Assembly (NCBI RefSeq): GCF_001719045.1
Contig: NZ_CP015423.1
Span: 4,215,501-4,279,500, forward strand
Direction: 5' to 3'
From: Paenibacillus polymyxa
Lineage (GTDB): Bacteria > Bacillota > Bacilli > Paenibacillales > Paenibacillaceae
DNA length: 64,000 nucleotides
Both the position numbers and the translations under genes were made by a program. Below the pieces are notes generated by a model, which was not told where the DNA came from, searched no databases, and was given only the letters and a program-made list of their open reading frames with translations. Every line of letters starts with the position of its first letter. Positions within the stretch are counted from its first letter, which is position 1. Shown piece after piece: positions 43,857-53,347 of this stretch.

Positions 43857-44891
43857 TTGACGTTCCCTTTACATCAAAACGATACACTTACTGAGGTTGG
43901 TTTGAAAAGAAAGGGGCGCTCCGTTTTGGGTGAGCTTAACAAATCTATGGGACTGGGGACGAGGAGTCAGCAACAGATTTCGTCTAAAGCCCGCATACGC
44001 ACGGGTTCGCTAAAAATTCAAAGATTGCGCGAAAACGCGCTGGCGTATACCTTTTTGGCTCCATCGCTTATTTTGTTTGCTGTATTTATGTTTTACCCGA
44101 TGATCAAGTCCGTATATCTCAGCTTGCATTCTACAGATCCCGCAGGAAACGTTGCAGCTTATGTGGGGTTAGATAATTTTACTACACTTTTCAGCTCGGG
44201 ACTGTTTCTACAAGGAATTAAGGTCACACTCCTGTTTGCACTGTTAACAGTACCAGTAGGTATTTTATTGGCGCTGGTACTGGCTGCACTTACACACAGT
44301 AAATTGCGGGGAATGCGTATCTTCCAGTTTGCCTTTTCGCTGCCGATGGTGTTGTCGGTCGGTTCATCTGCGGTCATTTGGAAATTTCTTTTTCATCCGA
44401 CACTGGGGATGTTCAACTATGTGCTTTCCCTCCTACATATTAATCCGGTTCCGTGGCTGACCAGCCCGGATTGGGCGCTGTTCTCAGTAGCCATGATGAC
44501 CATCTGGATGAATCTTGGCTTCAATTACATTATCTTATCGAGCGGACTTCAAGGGATTCCAGATGACATGTATGAAAGTGCCAAAATGGATGGAGCTGGC
44601 CCGCTCGTCACGTTCTGGCGTATCTCCCTGCCACTGTTATCACCGACGATCTTTTTTGTAACAGTAGTTTCCATCATTGGAGCCTTCCAGTCTTTTGCTC
44701 AAATTAACATTTTGACCAAAGGCGGTCCGGTGAACAGTACGAATGTATTCGTGTATTCCATCTATCAGGAAGCTTTCGTTAATTTCCGGTTTGGAACGGG
44801 GAGCGCGCAGGCCATTGTCTTGTTTGCCGTCATTCTGCTGCTCACGATGATTCAGTTCAAATGGGTGGAAAGAAAGGTGCATTACCAATGA
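43857..44891 (+). CDS. ugpA: Sugar(-phosphate) ABC permease, UgpA-like
   Basis: The protein has up to 344 residues with six membrane segments from ALAYTFLAPSLILFAVFMFYPMIKSVYLSL onward. The permease loop EAA motif is YESAKMDGAGPLVTFWRISLPLLSPTIFF. The 60 residues before the first helix are unusually long and basic. The true start is uncertain: TTG 43,857, TTG 43,902 and TTG 43,926 are possible, and no start has an ideal ribosome site. It overlaps the next permease by four bases. The partner binding protein resembles UgpB, hence the symbol. Confidence 0.85.
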   Translation: MTFPLHQNDTLTEVGLKRKGRSVLGELNKSMGLGTRSQQQISSKARIRTGSLKIQRLRENALAYTFLAPSLILFAVFMFYPMIKSVYLSLHSTDPAGNVAAYVGLDNFTTLFSSGLFLQGIKVTLLFALLTVPVGILLALVLAALTHSKLRGMRIFQFAFSLPMVLSVGSSAVIWKFLFHPTLGMFNYVLSLLHINPVPWLTSPDWALFSVAMMTIWMNLGFNYIILSSGLQGIPDDMYESAKMDGAGPLVTFWRISLPLLSPTIFFVTVVSIIGAFQSFAQINILTKGGPVNSTNVFVYSIYQEAFVNFRFGTGSAQAIVLFAVILLLTMIQFKWVERKVHYQ

Positions 44892-45709
44892 AACGACACC
44901 TGAATTCAACATTGCTGTATGTACTGCTTACGATTGCAGCTGCTCTCATTTTGTATCCGGTTATATATACGTTTTTTATGGCAGTCATGTCGCCGGAGGA
45001 AGCAAGCGCTTATCCACCAAGCTTTCTTCCGCATTCCTTTCATATGGAGAATTTCACTGAAGTGTTTGAAATTGTTCCGATTGCAGCCTTTATTGGAAAT
45101 ACATTTCTCATTTCGGGTCTGACGATGATTGGGCAGTTGATTACAGCGAGCTTGGCGGCCTACGCCTTTGCCAAAATGGACTTCAAGGGAAAAAACTTCA
45201 TTTTCAGCATGTTTGTAGCGACGATGATGATCCCTTGGGAAGTGACCATTATTCCAAACTACCTGACGGTACGAAGCTGGAACTGGCTTGATACGTATCA
45301 AGGGTTGACGGTTCCTTTTCTGGCGACGGCATTCGGAACATTCCTGTTAAGGCAATTTTTTCTCCAGCTTCCCAAGGAACTGTTTGAGGCGGCTCGTATG
45401 GATGGGTGCGGACATATCCGTTACTTTGTGTTCCATGTGCTTCCATTATCGCGCCCTGCGCTTGGAACATTGGCTGTGTATTCGTTCCTGAATATGTACA
45501 ATTCGTACCTCTGGCCTTTACTGATCACCAATAGTGAGAATATGCGTACGGTACAGATCGGAATATCCATGCTCGAATTTCAGGAATCGACTTCATGGAA
45601 TTTGGTATTTGCGGGTACGGCCCTTGTCATTTTACCGTCTCTGCTCCTGCTGATCTTTGGACTAAAGCAGTTGGTACGTGGAATGGCAGCGGGTGCGCTT
45701 AAAGGCTGA
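44888..45709 (+). CDS. ugpE: Sugar(-phosphate) ABC permease, UgpE-like
   Basis: The 273-residue permease has six membrane segments and the EAA loop FEAARMDGCGHIRYFVFHVLPLSRPALGT. ATG 44,888 overlaps the ugpA stop (ATGA), showing translational coupling. A motif MMIPWEVTIIPNYL is typical of the MalG/UgpE branch. Confidence 0.88.
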   Translation: MKRHLNSTLLYVLLTIAAALILYPVIYTFFMAVMSPEEASAYPPSFLPHSFHMENFTEVFEIVPIAAFIGNTFLISGLTMIGQLITASLAAYAFAKMDFKGKNFIFSMFVATMMIPWEVTIIPNYLTVRSWNWLDTYQGLTVPFLATAFGTFLLRQFFLQLPKELFEAARMDGCGHIRYFVFHVLPLSRPALGTLAVYSFLNMYNSYLWPLLITNSENMRTVQIGISMLEFQESTSWNLVFAGTALVILPSLLLLIFGLKQLVRGMAAGALKG

Positions 45710-45833
45710 TCACATATTTCAAATGAAAAGCAACACCTGCGCAAGCAGCCCATATACAGAGCTTCAACACACAAGAATATCGCAAGAGAATGCCAATTCA
45801 AGATCATTTAATCAAAGGGAGAGAAGAGAGATT

Positions 45834-47198
45834 ATGAGATTTTTTCGTCTGAAAAGTACATTGACCCTGCTTATTCTGACTGCCATGGTGGTTGCAGCAG
45901 GTTGTAGCAATAATACTGCTGCAGAGAAGCCGAGTAATGGTAGTGATGGGGCAGCAGCGACTTCTCCAGTGAAGCTGACTTGGTGGCATTCGATGTCCGG
46001 TAACGGTGAAAAAGCAATCAAGCAGATCGCTGCTGACTTTAACGCCAGTCATAAGGACATTCAGGTAGAGCCAGTATATCAAGGCAAATATGATGACAGC
46101 TTGAACAAGCTGAAGGCATCACTTGGTTCCAACAGCGGCCCGGACATCATTCAAGTATACGAAATCGGTAGTAAATTCATGATCGACTCCAAAATGATCA
46201 CACCTGTACAACAATTTATTGATGCAGACAAGTTCGATCTGTCGCAGTTAGAGCCAAATATTACACGTTACTACACGATTGATGGTAAATTAAACGCTAT
46301 GCCGTTCAATACGTCAAACCCGATACTATACTATAACAAGGATGCATTCAAAGCCGCAGGACTTGACCCAGCTAATCCTCCGAAAACGTATGATGAGTTC
46401 GAAAAGGCTGCAAAAGCCTTGAGCAAGGATGGTAAATCCGGTGCTTCCATTGCCATCTACGGCTGGTTTATGGAGCAACTGTTTGCCAATCAGAACGCGG
46501 ATTATGTGAATAATGGCAATGGTCGTGACCAAGCGGCAACGGAATCCATGCTGAATTCGGATGCCGGTGTAAAAACGCTGACGTGGTGGAAGAAAATGAT
46601 CGATGAAAAGGTTGTATCCAATCTGGGACGTAACTCAGACGATACGGCAAAGGCTTTTTCCGCAGGACAAATTGCGATGACGCTGGATTCCACCGCTTCG
46701 CTGCGTAATATTGTGGAGCAGGTTGGCGATAAATTTGAAGTAGGCACAGGATTCCTGCCAAGAGCCAATGAAGCTAAAGAAGGCGGCGTGGTTGTAGGCG
46801 GCGCGAGTTTGTACATTATGAACAACAAGCCTGAAGCCCAACAGAAGGCAGCATGGGAGTTCATTAAATTCGTCGCTTCCCCAGCTGTACAGGCACAATG
46901 GAGTGTAAATACCGGGTACTTCCCGATCACGAAAGCAGCCTATGACGAGAAGGTACTCAAAGACAATATGGTAAAATATCCGCAATTCCAGACGGCGGTT
47001 GACCAATTGCACGCATCGGCACAATCCACCGCTACACAGGGCGCAGTGATGGGCGTATTCCCAGAAGCGCGCCAAATCGTCGAGGGTGCAATCGAGGCCG
47101 TTCTGAGTAGCCAGCAACAGCCAAAACAGGCATTGGATCAAGCTGCACAAGAAATTACAGGTAAAATTGCGCAATACAATCAAACGGTGAAAAAATAG
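45834..47198 (+). CDS. ugpB: Extracellular solute-binding lipoprotein, UgpB-like
   Basis: The 454-residue protein begins with a lipoprotein signal (lipobox VAAGC, Cys near residue 24). It resembles E. coli UgpB along its length: WWHSMSGNGEKAI, GPDIIQVYEIGSKFMIDSKMI, NAMPFNTSNPILYYNKDAFKAAGLDPANPPKTYDEF, VVGGASLYIMNN and NTGYFPITKAAYD. The likely ligand is sn-glycerol-3-phosphate or a glycerophosphodiester. ATG 45,834 is set by AAAGGGAGAG. The gene is last rather than first in the operon. No ATPase is present, so a shared MsmX/UgpC-type ATPase must serve. Confidence 0.88.
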   Translation: MRFFRLKSTLTLLILTAMVVAAGCSNNTAAEKPSNGSDGAAATSPVKLTWWHSMSGNGEKAIKQIAADFNASHKDIQVEPVYQGKYDDSLNKLKASLGSNSGPDIIQVYEIGSKFMIDSKMITPVQQFIDADKFDLSQLEPNITRYYTIDGKLNAMPFNTSNPILYYNKDAFKAAGLDPANPPKTYDEFEKAAKALSKDGKSGASIAIYGWFMEQLFANQNADYVNNGNGRDQAATESMLNSDAGVKTLTWWKKMIDEKVVSNLGRNSDDTAKAFSAGQIAMTLDSTASLRNIVEQVGDKFEVGTGFLPRANEAKEGGVVVGGASLYIMNNKPEAQQKAAWEFIKFVASPAVQAQWSVNTGYFPITKAAYDEKVLKDNMVKYPQFQTAVDQLHASAQSTATQGAVMGVFPEARQIVEGAIEAVLSSQQQPKQALDQAAQEITGKIAQYNQTVKK

Positions 47199-47267
47199 TC
47201 GGCCTTCCCTTAAAATCGGTTGATAATCTGTAGAATGGCCCCCTTATCATCCGATTTTATGACATAG

Positions 47268-47307
47268 CGGATCGAATGAGTGACCCCCTCACTTATTCGA
47301 TCCGTTT
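47268..47307 (+). terminator. Terminator of the ugp operon
   Basis: GGATCGAATGAGTGA and TCACTTATTCGATCC pair (one mismatch) around CCCCC, followed by GTTTTTG. Confidence 0.85.
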
Positions 47308-47377
47308 TTGCATTTTTATTTTTTTAGAATAAGCGTTTAGACGAAATGTCTAAAATGAATTATTTTCATTTTTCCTA

Positions 47378-47438
47378 TTGCTGGGTAACTAAAGATGGGC
47401 TTATAATAAATACATAATTTTTGTACTGGACGGTCAGT
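47378..47438 (+). promoter_or_regulatory. tetR promoter and dyad operator
   Basis: TTGCTG (47,378-47,383), an 18-base spacer and TATAAT (47,402-47,407). ACTG-N6-CAGT (47,425-47,438) lies downstream of the start region and is a good candidate for autorepression by the TetR protein. Confidence 0.6.
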
Positions 47439-47455
47439 TCAAAAAAGGAGGAAGC

Positions 47456-48040
47456 ATGAAACAGCAAACGAAGGAAATTATTTTTAACGGCGCACTTAAA
47501 GCTTTTTCCGAACGAGGATTTAACGAAACAAACATGGAAGAAATTGCTAAGGTTTGTGGCATAGCCAAAGGAACCCTGTACTACAATTTTAAAAACAAGC
47601 AAGAATTGTACATTTACATTTTGAAGATGGGAATGGAGCGATTTGTGCAGGATATCCATGAAGCGATGGCTCAGGTTCCTATGGATCAGGTAGAATTGAG
47701 GGTTCGCAAGCTGATCCAAGTACATATTGAGTTCATTGGGAGAGAGCCGGATTTTTGTCGTTTACTGGTTAGCAAGGGATGGGTCTCACAGGAACAGCAT
47801 TTTAATATTAGGCAGGTGCTGGCAGACTATTTTGATTTTATGGAGGCGGAGATCGATTCCGGTAAGTTATATGGGAAAATTTCAAGTAAGCTGGATGCCA
47901 AAACAACAGCCAATTGCTTATTTGGGATTTACATTTTCGCTCCGATGCGGTCCATGGTTTGGGGCGAAACGATGAATCTGCAAGAGGTTCGAGAAAGTAT
48001 TGAAGTATTTGTGTGTAATGCATTGGGCATGCAACATTAA
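47456..48040 (+). CDS. TetR-family transcriptional regulator
   Basis: The 194-residue protein has the TetR helix-turn-helix (IIFNGALKAFSERGFNETNMEEIAKVCGIAKGTLYYNFKNKQELY). The helical C-terminal ligand domain ends NLQEVRESIEVFVCNALGMQ. It is the first gene of an operon with a HlyD-type adaptor and an ABC-2 permease, and probably represses it until an exported compound binds. Confidence 0.92.
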   Translation: MKQQTKEIIFNGALKAFSERGFNETNMEEIAKVCGIAKGTLYYNFKNKQELYIYILKMGMERFVQDIHEAMAQVPMDQVELRVRKLIQVHIEFIGREPDFCRLLVSKGWVSQEQHFNIRQVLADYFDFMEAEIDSGKLYGKISSKLDAKTTANCLFGIYIFAPMRSMVWGETMNLQEVRESIEVFVCNALGMQH

Positions 48041-48063
48041 TAGACAGATGGAGTGATGAAAAC

Positions 48064-49428
48064 ATGAAAGCTAAAAAATATACGATTTACGTCGTACTTA
48101 TTATTTTAATCGCGGTAGGAATTTATGCCTTGACTGCTTTCCCACGGAGTGGGAGCAGCTTGTCTGCGGATCAGTCTTCTTCCATACCTACGGCTTATGT
48201 GGAATCGGATACCCTCAATGCCAGCTTTAAAATGGCAGGACGGATTGATCAGATGCTCGTCAAAGAAGGCGATCAGGTTAAAAAGGGGCAGGTGTTAGCC
48301 CATCTGGAAAGTCGCGAGTTGGAAGATAAGGTGAAGCAGGCACAGGCGGCGTTGCTGGCAGCTAAGAGTAATGTATCCAAAGCAAAAGCCAGTGTGTTGC
48401 AGGCTCAAGCAGGCGTAGGTCAGGCACAGGCTACTGTAAGCGCCGCTCAGGCCAAGAAGAGCCAAGGTACGACATCGGTCAGTGTGACCGCTGAGGCATC
48501 CTCCAGCCAGATCGAACAGGCCAAAGCGGCTGCGAACGCCGCCAAGGCAAAACTGGATGCGCTCAAGAGCGGGGCAAGACCGCAGGAGCTTGAGCAATTG
48601 CAAGTATCTGTGAAGATAGCCAAGGAAACGCTGGATCTGACTGTTAAAAATCTGGAGCGTGCCAAAAAGCTTCAAGAAGCCGGAGCAGCAACCCAGGCAT
48701 CTTTGGATCAAGCGACATTGGAACATCAACAGGCAGTGGCCAAGTATAATGCAGAGTCGCAAAAATTGGATATGGCACGGGAGGGAAGCCGCAAGGAGGA
48801 AATTACGGCGGCTGAAGCTCAATACCGTCAAGCCTTGGCTGCGGTGAAGGAAGCACAGGCAGGAGCGGGCAAAGTTGCTGTGCAACAGGAAGATGTCAAA
48901 GCTGCTCAGGCTTCGGTAGAACAAGCGCAATCTGCTGTGAAGGCGGCGCAATCCACAGTTGAGCAGGCTCAATCTGCGGTTGCAGGTGCCAATGCTCAGG
49001 TAGCCCAAGCGGAAGCCGCGCTTCAAGAGGCTCAGACCTATTTGAGCTACACGACGCTATATGCGGCCGAAGATGGAATCGTAAAATCCAAGTCGCTTAG
49101 CTTAGGTGAAATGGCTAGCGCAGGATTCCCGGTCTATACCATTGAAACTTCGACACAACGTTGGGCTAAATTCTATGTACCTGAAACGTCTCTGAACGGT
49201 CTTCAAGCAGGGGATACTGTCCAAATTAAATTGCTGTCTGGCGGTAAGGAGCTGAAGGGTAAAGTCATTCTGTTAGAATCGGCTGCTGACTTTGCCATTC
49301 AAAAACCGAGCCAAAGCTCCGGTGACAAGGATGTCCGTTCCTTCGGTGTTAAAGTAGCATTGCCGGACCTTGCTGCTTCGGTTCCAACAGGCTCCACGGT
49401 CCTGTTTACAGGCAAAGGGGCGCAGTAA
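48064..49428 (+). CDS. HlyD/MFP-type efflux adaptor with a long coiled coil
   Basis: The 454-residue protein has an N-terminal membrane anchor (YTIYVVLIILIAVGIYALTAF), a biotinyl-lipoyl half (GRIDQMLVKEGDQVKKGQVLAHLESRELEDKVKQA), a coiled-coil hairpin of about 250 residues and the second lipoyl half (TTLYAAEDGIVKSKSLSLGEMASAGFPVYTIE). The hairpin is made of Ala/Gln-rich repeats such as QAQAGVGQAQATVSAAQ and VEQAQSAVKAAQSTVEQ. The adaptor is longer than most Gram-positive homologues because of these repeats. Confidence 0.88.
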   Translation: MKAKKYTIYVVLIILIAVGIYALTAFPRSGSSLSADQSSSIPTAYVESDTLNASFKMAGRIDQMLVKEGDQVKKGQVLAHLESRELEDKVKQAQAALLAAKSNVSKAKASVLQAQAGVGQAQATVSAAQAKKSQGTTSVSVTAEASSSQIEQAKAAANAAKAKLDALKSGARPQELEQLQVSVKIAKETLDLTVKNLERAKKLQEAGAATQASLDQATLEHQQAVAKYNAESQKLDMAREGSRKEEITAAEAQYRQALAAVKEAQAGAGKVAVQQEDVKAAQASVEQAQSAVKAAQSTVEQAQSAVAGANAQVAQAEAALQEAQTYLSYTTLYAAEDGIVKSKSLSLGEMASAGFPVYTIETSTQRWAKFYVPETSLNGLQAGDTVQIKLLSGGKELKGKVILLESAADFAIQKPSQSSGDKDVRSFGVKVALPDLAASVPTGSTVLFTGKGAQ

Positions 49429-49429
49429 T

Positions 49430-50653
49430 ATGCAGGATTCACAGGAAAGACTTCGTATCCGCGATGTGTTTCGCGAGGAATGGCTGAGCATCTTCCGGGA
49501 CCGCCGCTTTATGGCTATTCTGCTGATTACGCCGATTGTGTATACGATACTATTCGGCTTCCTATATTCACATCAGCGGATTACCGAAATGCCTGTCACA
49601 GTGTACGATGGAGATAATTCACAGCTCAGTCGCCAGATCATTCAGGCGTTCGATTCGACCGACTCATTTGCCGTTACACGGCAAGCGACCAATCAGGAAG
49701 ATGCTGTCCGTCAGGTAGAGACCGGGGAAGCTAAGGTCGGAATTGTCATTCCCGACAACTTTACGACTCGGCTTAAGCATGGGGAGAATCCACCCGTGCT
49801 CACGCTGATTGACGGCAGTAATATGATGTATTCCAATAGTGCCAGTCGGATTGCGAATCAGGTCATTAGCAGCGTGAGCGCTGGAGTATCGGTCAATTCC
49901 ATGAAACAAAAGGGAATGAACGCCGATCAGGCCGCGTCGACGCTGACTACCATCCCGTTCCGATCCAGAGTGCTATTTAACCCGGTATATGATTATAAGC
50001 TTTTCATGCCACTAGGGGTTATCTCTGCGGCTCTCCAGCAGTGTTTGCTGCTTGGTATCGCGTTGTCCTGCACGCGTGATAAGGAAGCAGGGACTTGGGG
50101 AAGATTTGGTGCATGGAGAAATACCCCTTGGCGTTTGGCTATTGCCAAACTGGCACCGTATTATGCAGCGGGAGCTTTCAATGTGCTGACTGTATTCAGT
50201 ATCAGTGCTTTATGCTTTGAAATTCCGTTCAGGGGACAGGTACTGCCGTTAATTTTGGTGTCGCTGGTCTTTAACTTTGCCTTGTGCGGATTAGGCTTCC
50301 TGTTCAGTCTCTTTTCCAAGACCAGAGTGGATGCGACCCAAACGCTGATGCTGATTGCTGTTCCTTCCTTTATGCTGTCAGGTTATACGTGGCCATTAGA
50401 GGCAATGCCCGGCTTCTTGCGGGGGCTTGCTGAAATATTGCCACTGACGTATTACCTGGATGCTGTACGGAACATCACGCTCAAAGGACTGGATATCACC
50501 TACATCTTTAAAGATATGATCGCTCTAGGCGTCATTGGTTGTGTGAGTCTGCTGGTGTCCTTTGTGATCTATCCGTTATTCTTTAGACAGCACCAGACGA
50601 CAGGGCAGCATGCCGATGTGCCCGTTCAAGAAGGATTCACGCTAAAAGGCTGA
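49430..50653 (+). CDS. ABC-2 type permease
   Basis: The 407-residue permease has one N-terminal membrane helix (RRFMAILLITPIVYTILFGFLYSH), a large extracytoplasmic domain (residues about 50-200) and five C-terminal helices (from YKLFMPLGVISAALQQCLL). This is the YhhJ/YbhR layout. It starts one base after the adaptor stop. No ATPase gene lies in the operon or next to it. Confidence 0.88.
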   Translation: MQDSQERLRIRDVFREEWLSIFRDRRFMAILLITPIVYTILFGFLYSHQRITEMPVTVYDGDNSQLSRQIIQAFDSTDSFAVTRQATNQEDAVRQVETGEAKVGIVIPDNFTTRLKHGENPPVLTLIDGSNMMYSNSASRIANQVISSVSAGVSVNSMKQKGMNADQAASTLTTIPFRSRVLFNPVYDYKLFMPLGVISAALQQCLLLGIALSCTRDKEAGTWGRFGAWRNTPWRLAIAKLAPYYAAGAFNVLTVFSISALCFEIPFRGQVLPLILVSLVFNFALCGLGFLFSLFSKTRVDATQTLMLIAVPSFMLSGYTWPLEAMPGFLRGLAEILPLTYYLDAVRNITLKGLDITYIFKDMIALGVIGCVSLLVSFVIYPLFFRQHQTTGQHADVPVQEGFTLKG

Positions 50654-50679
50654 GAGCAACTTTAAATCTGGATATCATA

Positions 50680-50717
50680 AAAAGGCAGATCAGGAGTAAA
50701 CCCTGATCTGCCTTTTG
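50680..50717. terminator. Bidirectional terminator
   Basis: AAAAGGCAGATCAGG and CCTGATCTGCCTTTT flank seven bases, between the convergent permease and opuA genes. Confidence 0.88.
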
Positions 50718-50749
50718 CTTATTCGTATGGTTTAAAAGCGGAAAAAATA

Positions 50750-53347
50750 TTATTGCGGCGCTTTAAGATCCTCGATAGAATCAATCGGTACATAGGATGG
50801 AACGACAAGCCCGGACATAACGCCAGTCATGCTGGTTCCGATGTCATCCACCTTATCCTTGTATTGAGCCCAATAATCAGCATGCGTCAATGGAAGCCAA
50901 GCGGCAGCAGTAGCATCTACACTTCCGCCGGCCACGCCAGTCCACATCGGGCCGATTTCCACTTGCAGGGCTGTTACTTTATAGCCCAATTTTTGTTCCA
51001 ATACATATTTCAATACGTTCGTACTGGCAATTTCAGAATCCCAAGCAGCGTAGCTCAGCTTCAAAGGATCACCGTTGACAGGCTGTAGGCCCTTGATCCA
51101 TGCCTGTACCTTGTCAGGATGTTTATCAGCCCAGTTCTTGGCAGCCTGCTGTGGGGCAATACCGTCCTGAATCGCGATCATCACTTCACCCATATCTTCA
51201 GCAGTCCACTTAAAGCGGCTTAGAAATTCATAAGCCACAGGAGCATCCTGCTTCAAACCTTTGCGGGCGATTGTATGAATTTCTTCCTTATCACCGTACG
51301 CTTTTTTAGGATCTTTCAAGTATTTCAAATCATATTTGTTAAACATCCAGTGAGGAGTCCAACCTGTTACGACGATAGGCTGCTTGGCTTTGATAGCTTT
51401 ATCCAGTGTAGCGGTCATAGCAGCTCCAGAGCTTTCAAGCAGCTTCCAGTCGGATAAGCCATAGTCATTAATAGCTTTAGCGGTCAGCTTCATTAGTCCG
51501 GCGCCAGGGTCGGTACCGACAATGCGGTAACCGACCTCTTTGCCAAAGTCCTCGGTTGTGGCGGAAGCCGGAGCCGCTTCGGCTCCGTTATCCTGCAAAT
51601 CAGTAATCGATTTAACATCCATGTAAGCTGGAACGACCAATCCGGTTTTAACACCGCTCATATTAGCCCCAAGATCGTCGAGCTTATCCTTGTATTTAGC
51701 CCAGTAATCCGCATGTGTTAACGGCAGCCATGCAGCCGGTGAAGCATCTACATCACCACTAGCGACACCCGTCCACATAGGACCTGCTTCCACTTGAAGT
51801 GCGGTTACTTTGTAACCCAGTTTGTTCTCCAAAATATAACTTAGCAAATTCGTACTGGCAATTTCGGAATCCCAAGCGACATAACTCAGCTTGAACGTGT
51901 CGCCATTGACAGGTTGCAGTCCTTTAGTCCATTCCTGAACCTTGTCGGCATGTTTCTCCGCCCAATCCTGGGCAGCTTGTTCAGGACTGGTTCCGGCTTG
52001 AATGGCAACCATCATTTCACCCATATCTTCCGGTGTCCATTTGAAACGTTTTAGAAACTCATAAGCGATAGGAGCATCCTGCTGCAAGCCTTTACGGGCA
52101 ATCGTATGAATCCCCTCGGCTTCACCATAAGACTTCTTAGGGTCTTCCAAATATTTGAGATCATACTTGTTGAACATCCAGTGTGGAGTCCAACCTGTAA
52201 TAATGATCGGTTTTTTCGCTTTAATGGCTTTGTCCAGTGTGGCAGTCATAGCTGCACCGGAACCTTCAACCAGCTTCCAATCAGACAAATTGTAGTCTTG
52301 AATTGCTTTGGCAGTCGATTTCATAATGCCTGCCCCGGCATCAATACCGATAATTTTGTAACCGACTTCTTCGCCAACCGGGTTGGCAGCAGCGTTACCT
52401 TTGCCAGATGCGGAATGATCTGTACCAACAAAATATTGGGAAGCACCAGCGATCAAAATGACAGCTGTAACTGCAGAAGTAATCCATACTTTTTGCTTGC
52501 TGGATACGCGGCTTTTGCCTTTTTGCGTAGGTTTAAACAGGTTTTGCGTAAAACGGTCAAGCACAATAGCCAGAACGACAACAGCTAAGCCGGCTTCAAA
52601 ACCTTTACCGATTTGCAGCTGTGTCACAGCACGGTACACAACAGCACCGATGCCTTCTGCACCGATCATGGAAGCAATAACAACCATGGACAGTGACAGC
52701 ATAATCGTCTGGTTAATACCAGCCATTAAGGTAGGCAATGCCAGTGGAAGCTGAACTTTGAACAGCTTTTGCGCAGAGGTTGAACCGAAAGCATCTGAGG
52801 CTTCGATCAGCTCACCTGATACTTGCATAATCCCCAAGTTAGTCATGCGAATGGTTGGGGGGATAGCAAAGATAACAGATGCGATAACACCAGGTACAAC
52901 ACCCAGGCTGAAAAAGGTAACCGCTGGGAGCAAGTACACGAACGCAGGCATCGTCTGCATAAAATCAAGTAAAGGCGTGATAATGCGGGATGCGGATTTA
53001 CTGTATGCACACCAGATCCCGATGGGAATCCCGATAACAATGGATACGAGCGCAGACGTGATGACCAGTCCGAGTGTATTCATTGTTTCACTCCAATAGC
53101 CGAGATTATCAATCAGCAGGAAGCCGATGACAGTAAACAGCGTAAGCTGAACCCGCCCGATCATAAAGGCGATAATCCCGATGATCACGATGAACACCAG
53201 AGGGTGCGGAAGCATGAACAGGCCTGAGAAAAAGCCTACTACAGCTTCTATAATAGAAGAAATAACATTAAACAATCCAGCCAGATGAATACCCATCCAG
53301 TCGACAATGGATTGAATCCACTCAGCGATTGGCAGTTTCGGTATCAT
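50750..53347 (-). CDS. opuAB: Glycine betaine ABC permease fused to two tandem binding domains
   Basis: The 865-residue protein has the OpuAB/ProW permease in residues 1-290 (EAA-like loop ASDAFGSTSAQKLFKVQLPLALPTLMAGINQTIMLSLSM), an anchor helix near 291-310, then two OpuAC-type binding domains of about 255 residues each (about 330-595 and 605-865). Both carry GWTPHWMFNKYDLKYL, KRFKW or SRFKW, GLQPVNGD and VDA-x-x-AAWLPLTHADYWA; aromatic residues in these segments form the betaine cage in known structures. The domains are very similar along their whole length. ATG 53,347 is spaced nine bases from AAGGAGG, ATG 53,353 only three. The gene overlaps the ATPase gene. Confidence 0.93.
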   Translation of the reverse strand: MIPKLPIAEWIQSIVDWMGIHLAGLFNVISSIIEAVVGFFSGLFMLPHPLVFIVIIGIIAFMIGRVQLTLFTVIGFLLIDNLGYWSETMNTLGLVITSALVSIVIGIPIGIWCAYSKSASRIITPLLDFMQTMPAFVYLLPAVTFFSLGVVPGVIASVIFAIPPTIRMTNLGIMQVSGELIEASDAFGSTSAQKLFKVQLPLALPTLMAGINQTIMLSLSMVVIASMIGAEGIGAVVYRAVTQLQIGKGFEAGLAVVVLAIVLDRFTQNLFKPTQKGKSRVSSKQKVWITSAVTAVILIAGASQYFVGTDHSASGKGNAAANPVGEEVGYKIIGIDAGAGIMKSTAKAIQDYNLSDWKLVEGSGAAMTATLDKAIKAKKPIIITGWTPHWMFNKYDLKYLEDPKKSYGEAEGIHTIARKGLQQDAPIAYEFLKRFKWTPEDMGEMMVAIQAGTSPEQAAQDWAEKHADKVQEWTKGLQPVNGDTFKLSYVAWDSEIASTNLLSYILENKLGYKVTALQVEAGPMWTGVASGDVDASPAAWLPLTHADYWAKYKDKLDDLGANMSGVKTGLVVPAYMDVKSITDLQDNGAEAAPASATTEDFGKEVGYRIVGTDPGAGLMKLTAKAINDYGLSDWKLLESSGAAMTATLDKAIKAKQPIVVTGWTPHWMFNKYDLKYLKDPKKAYGDKEEIHTIARKGLKQDAPVAYEFLSRFKWTAEDMGEVMIAIQDGIAPQQAAKNWADKHPDKVQAWIKGLQPVNGDPLKLSYAAWDSEIASTNVLKYVLEQKLGYKVTALQVEIGPMWTGVAGGSVDATAAAWLPLTHADYWAQYKDKVDDIGTSMTGVMSGLVVPSYVPIDSIEDLKAPQ

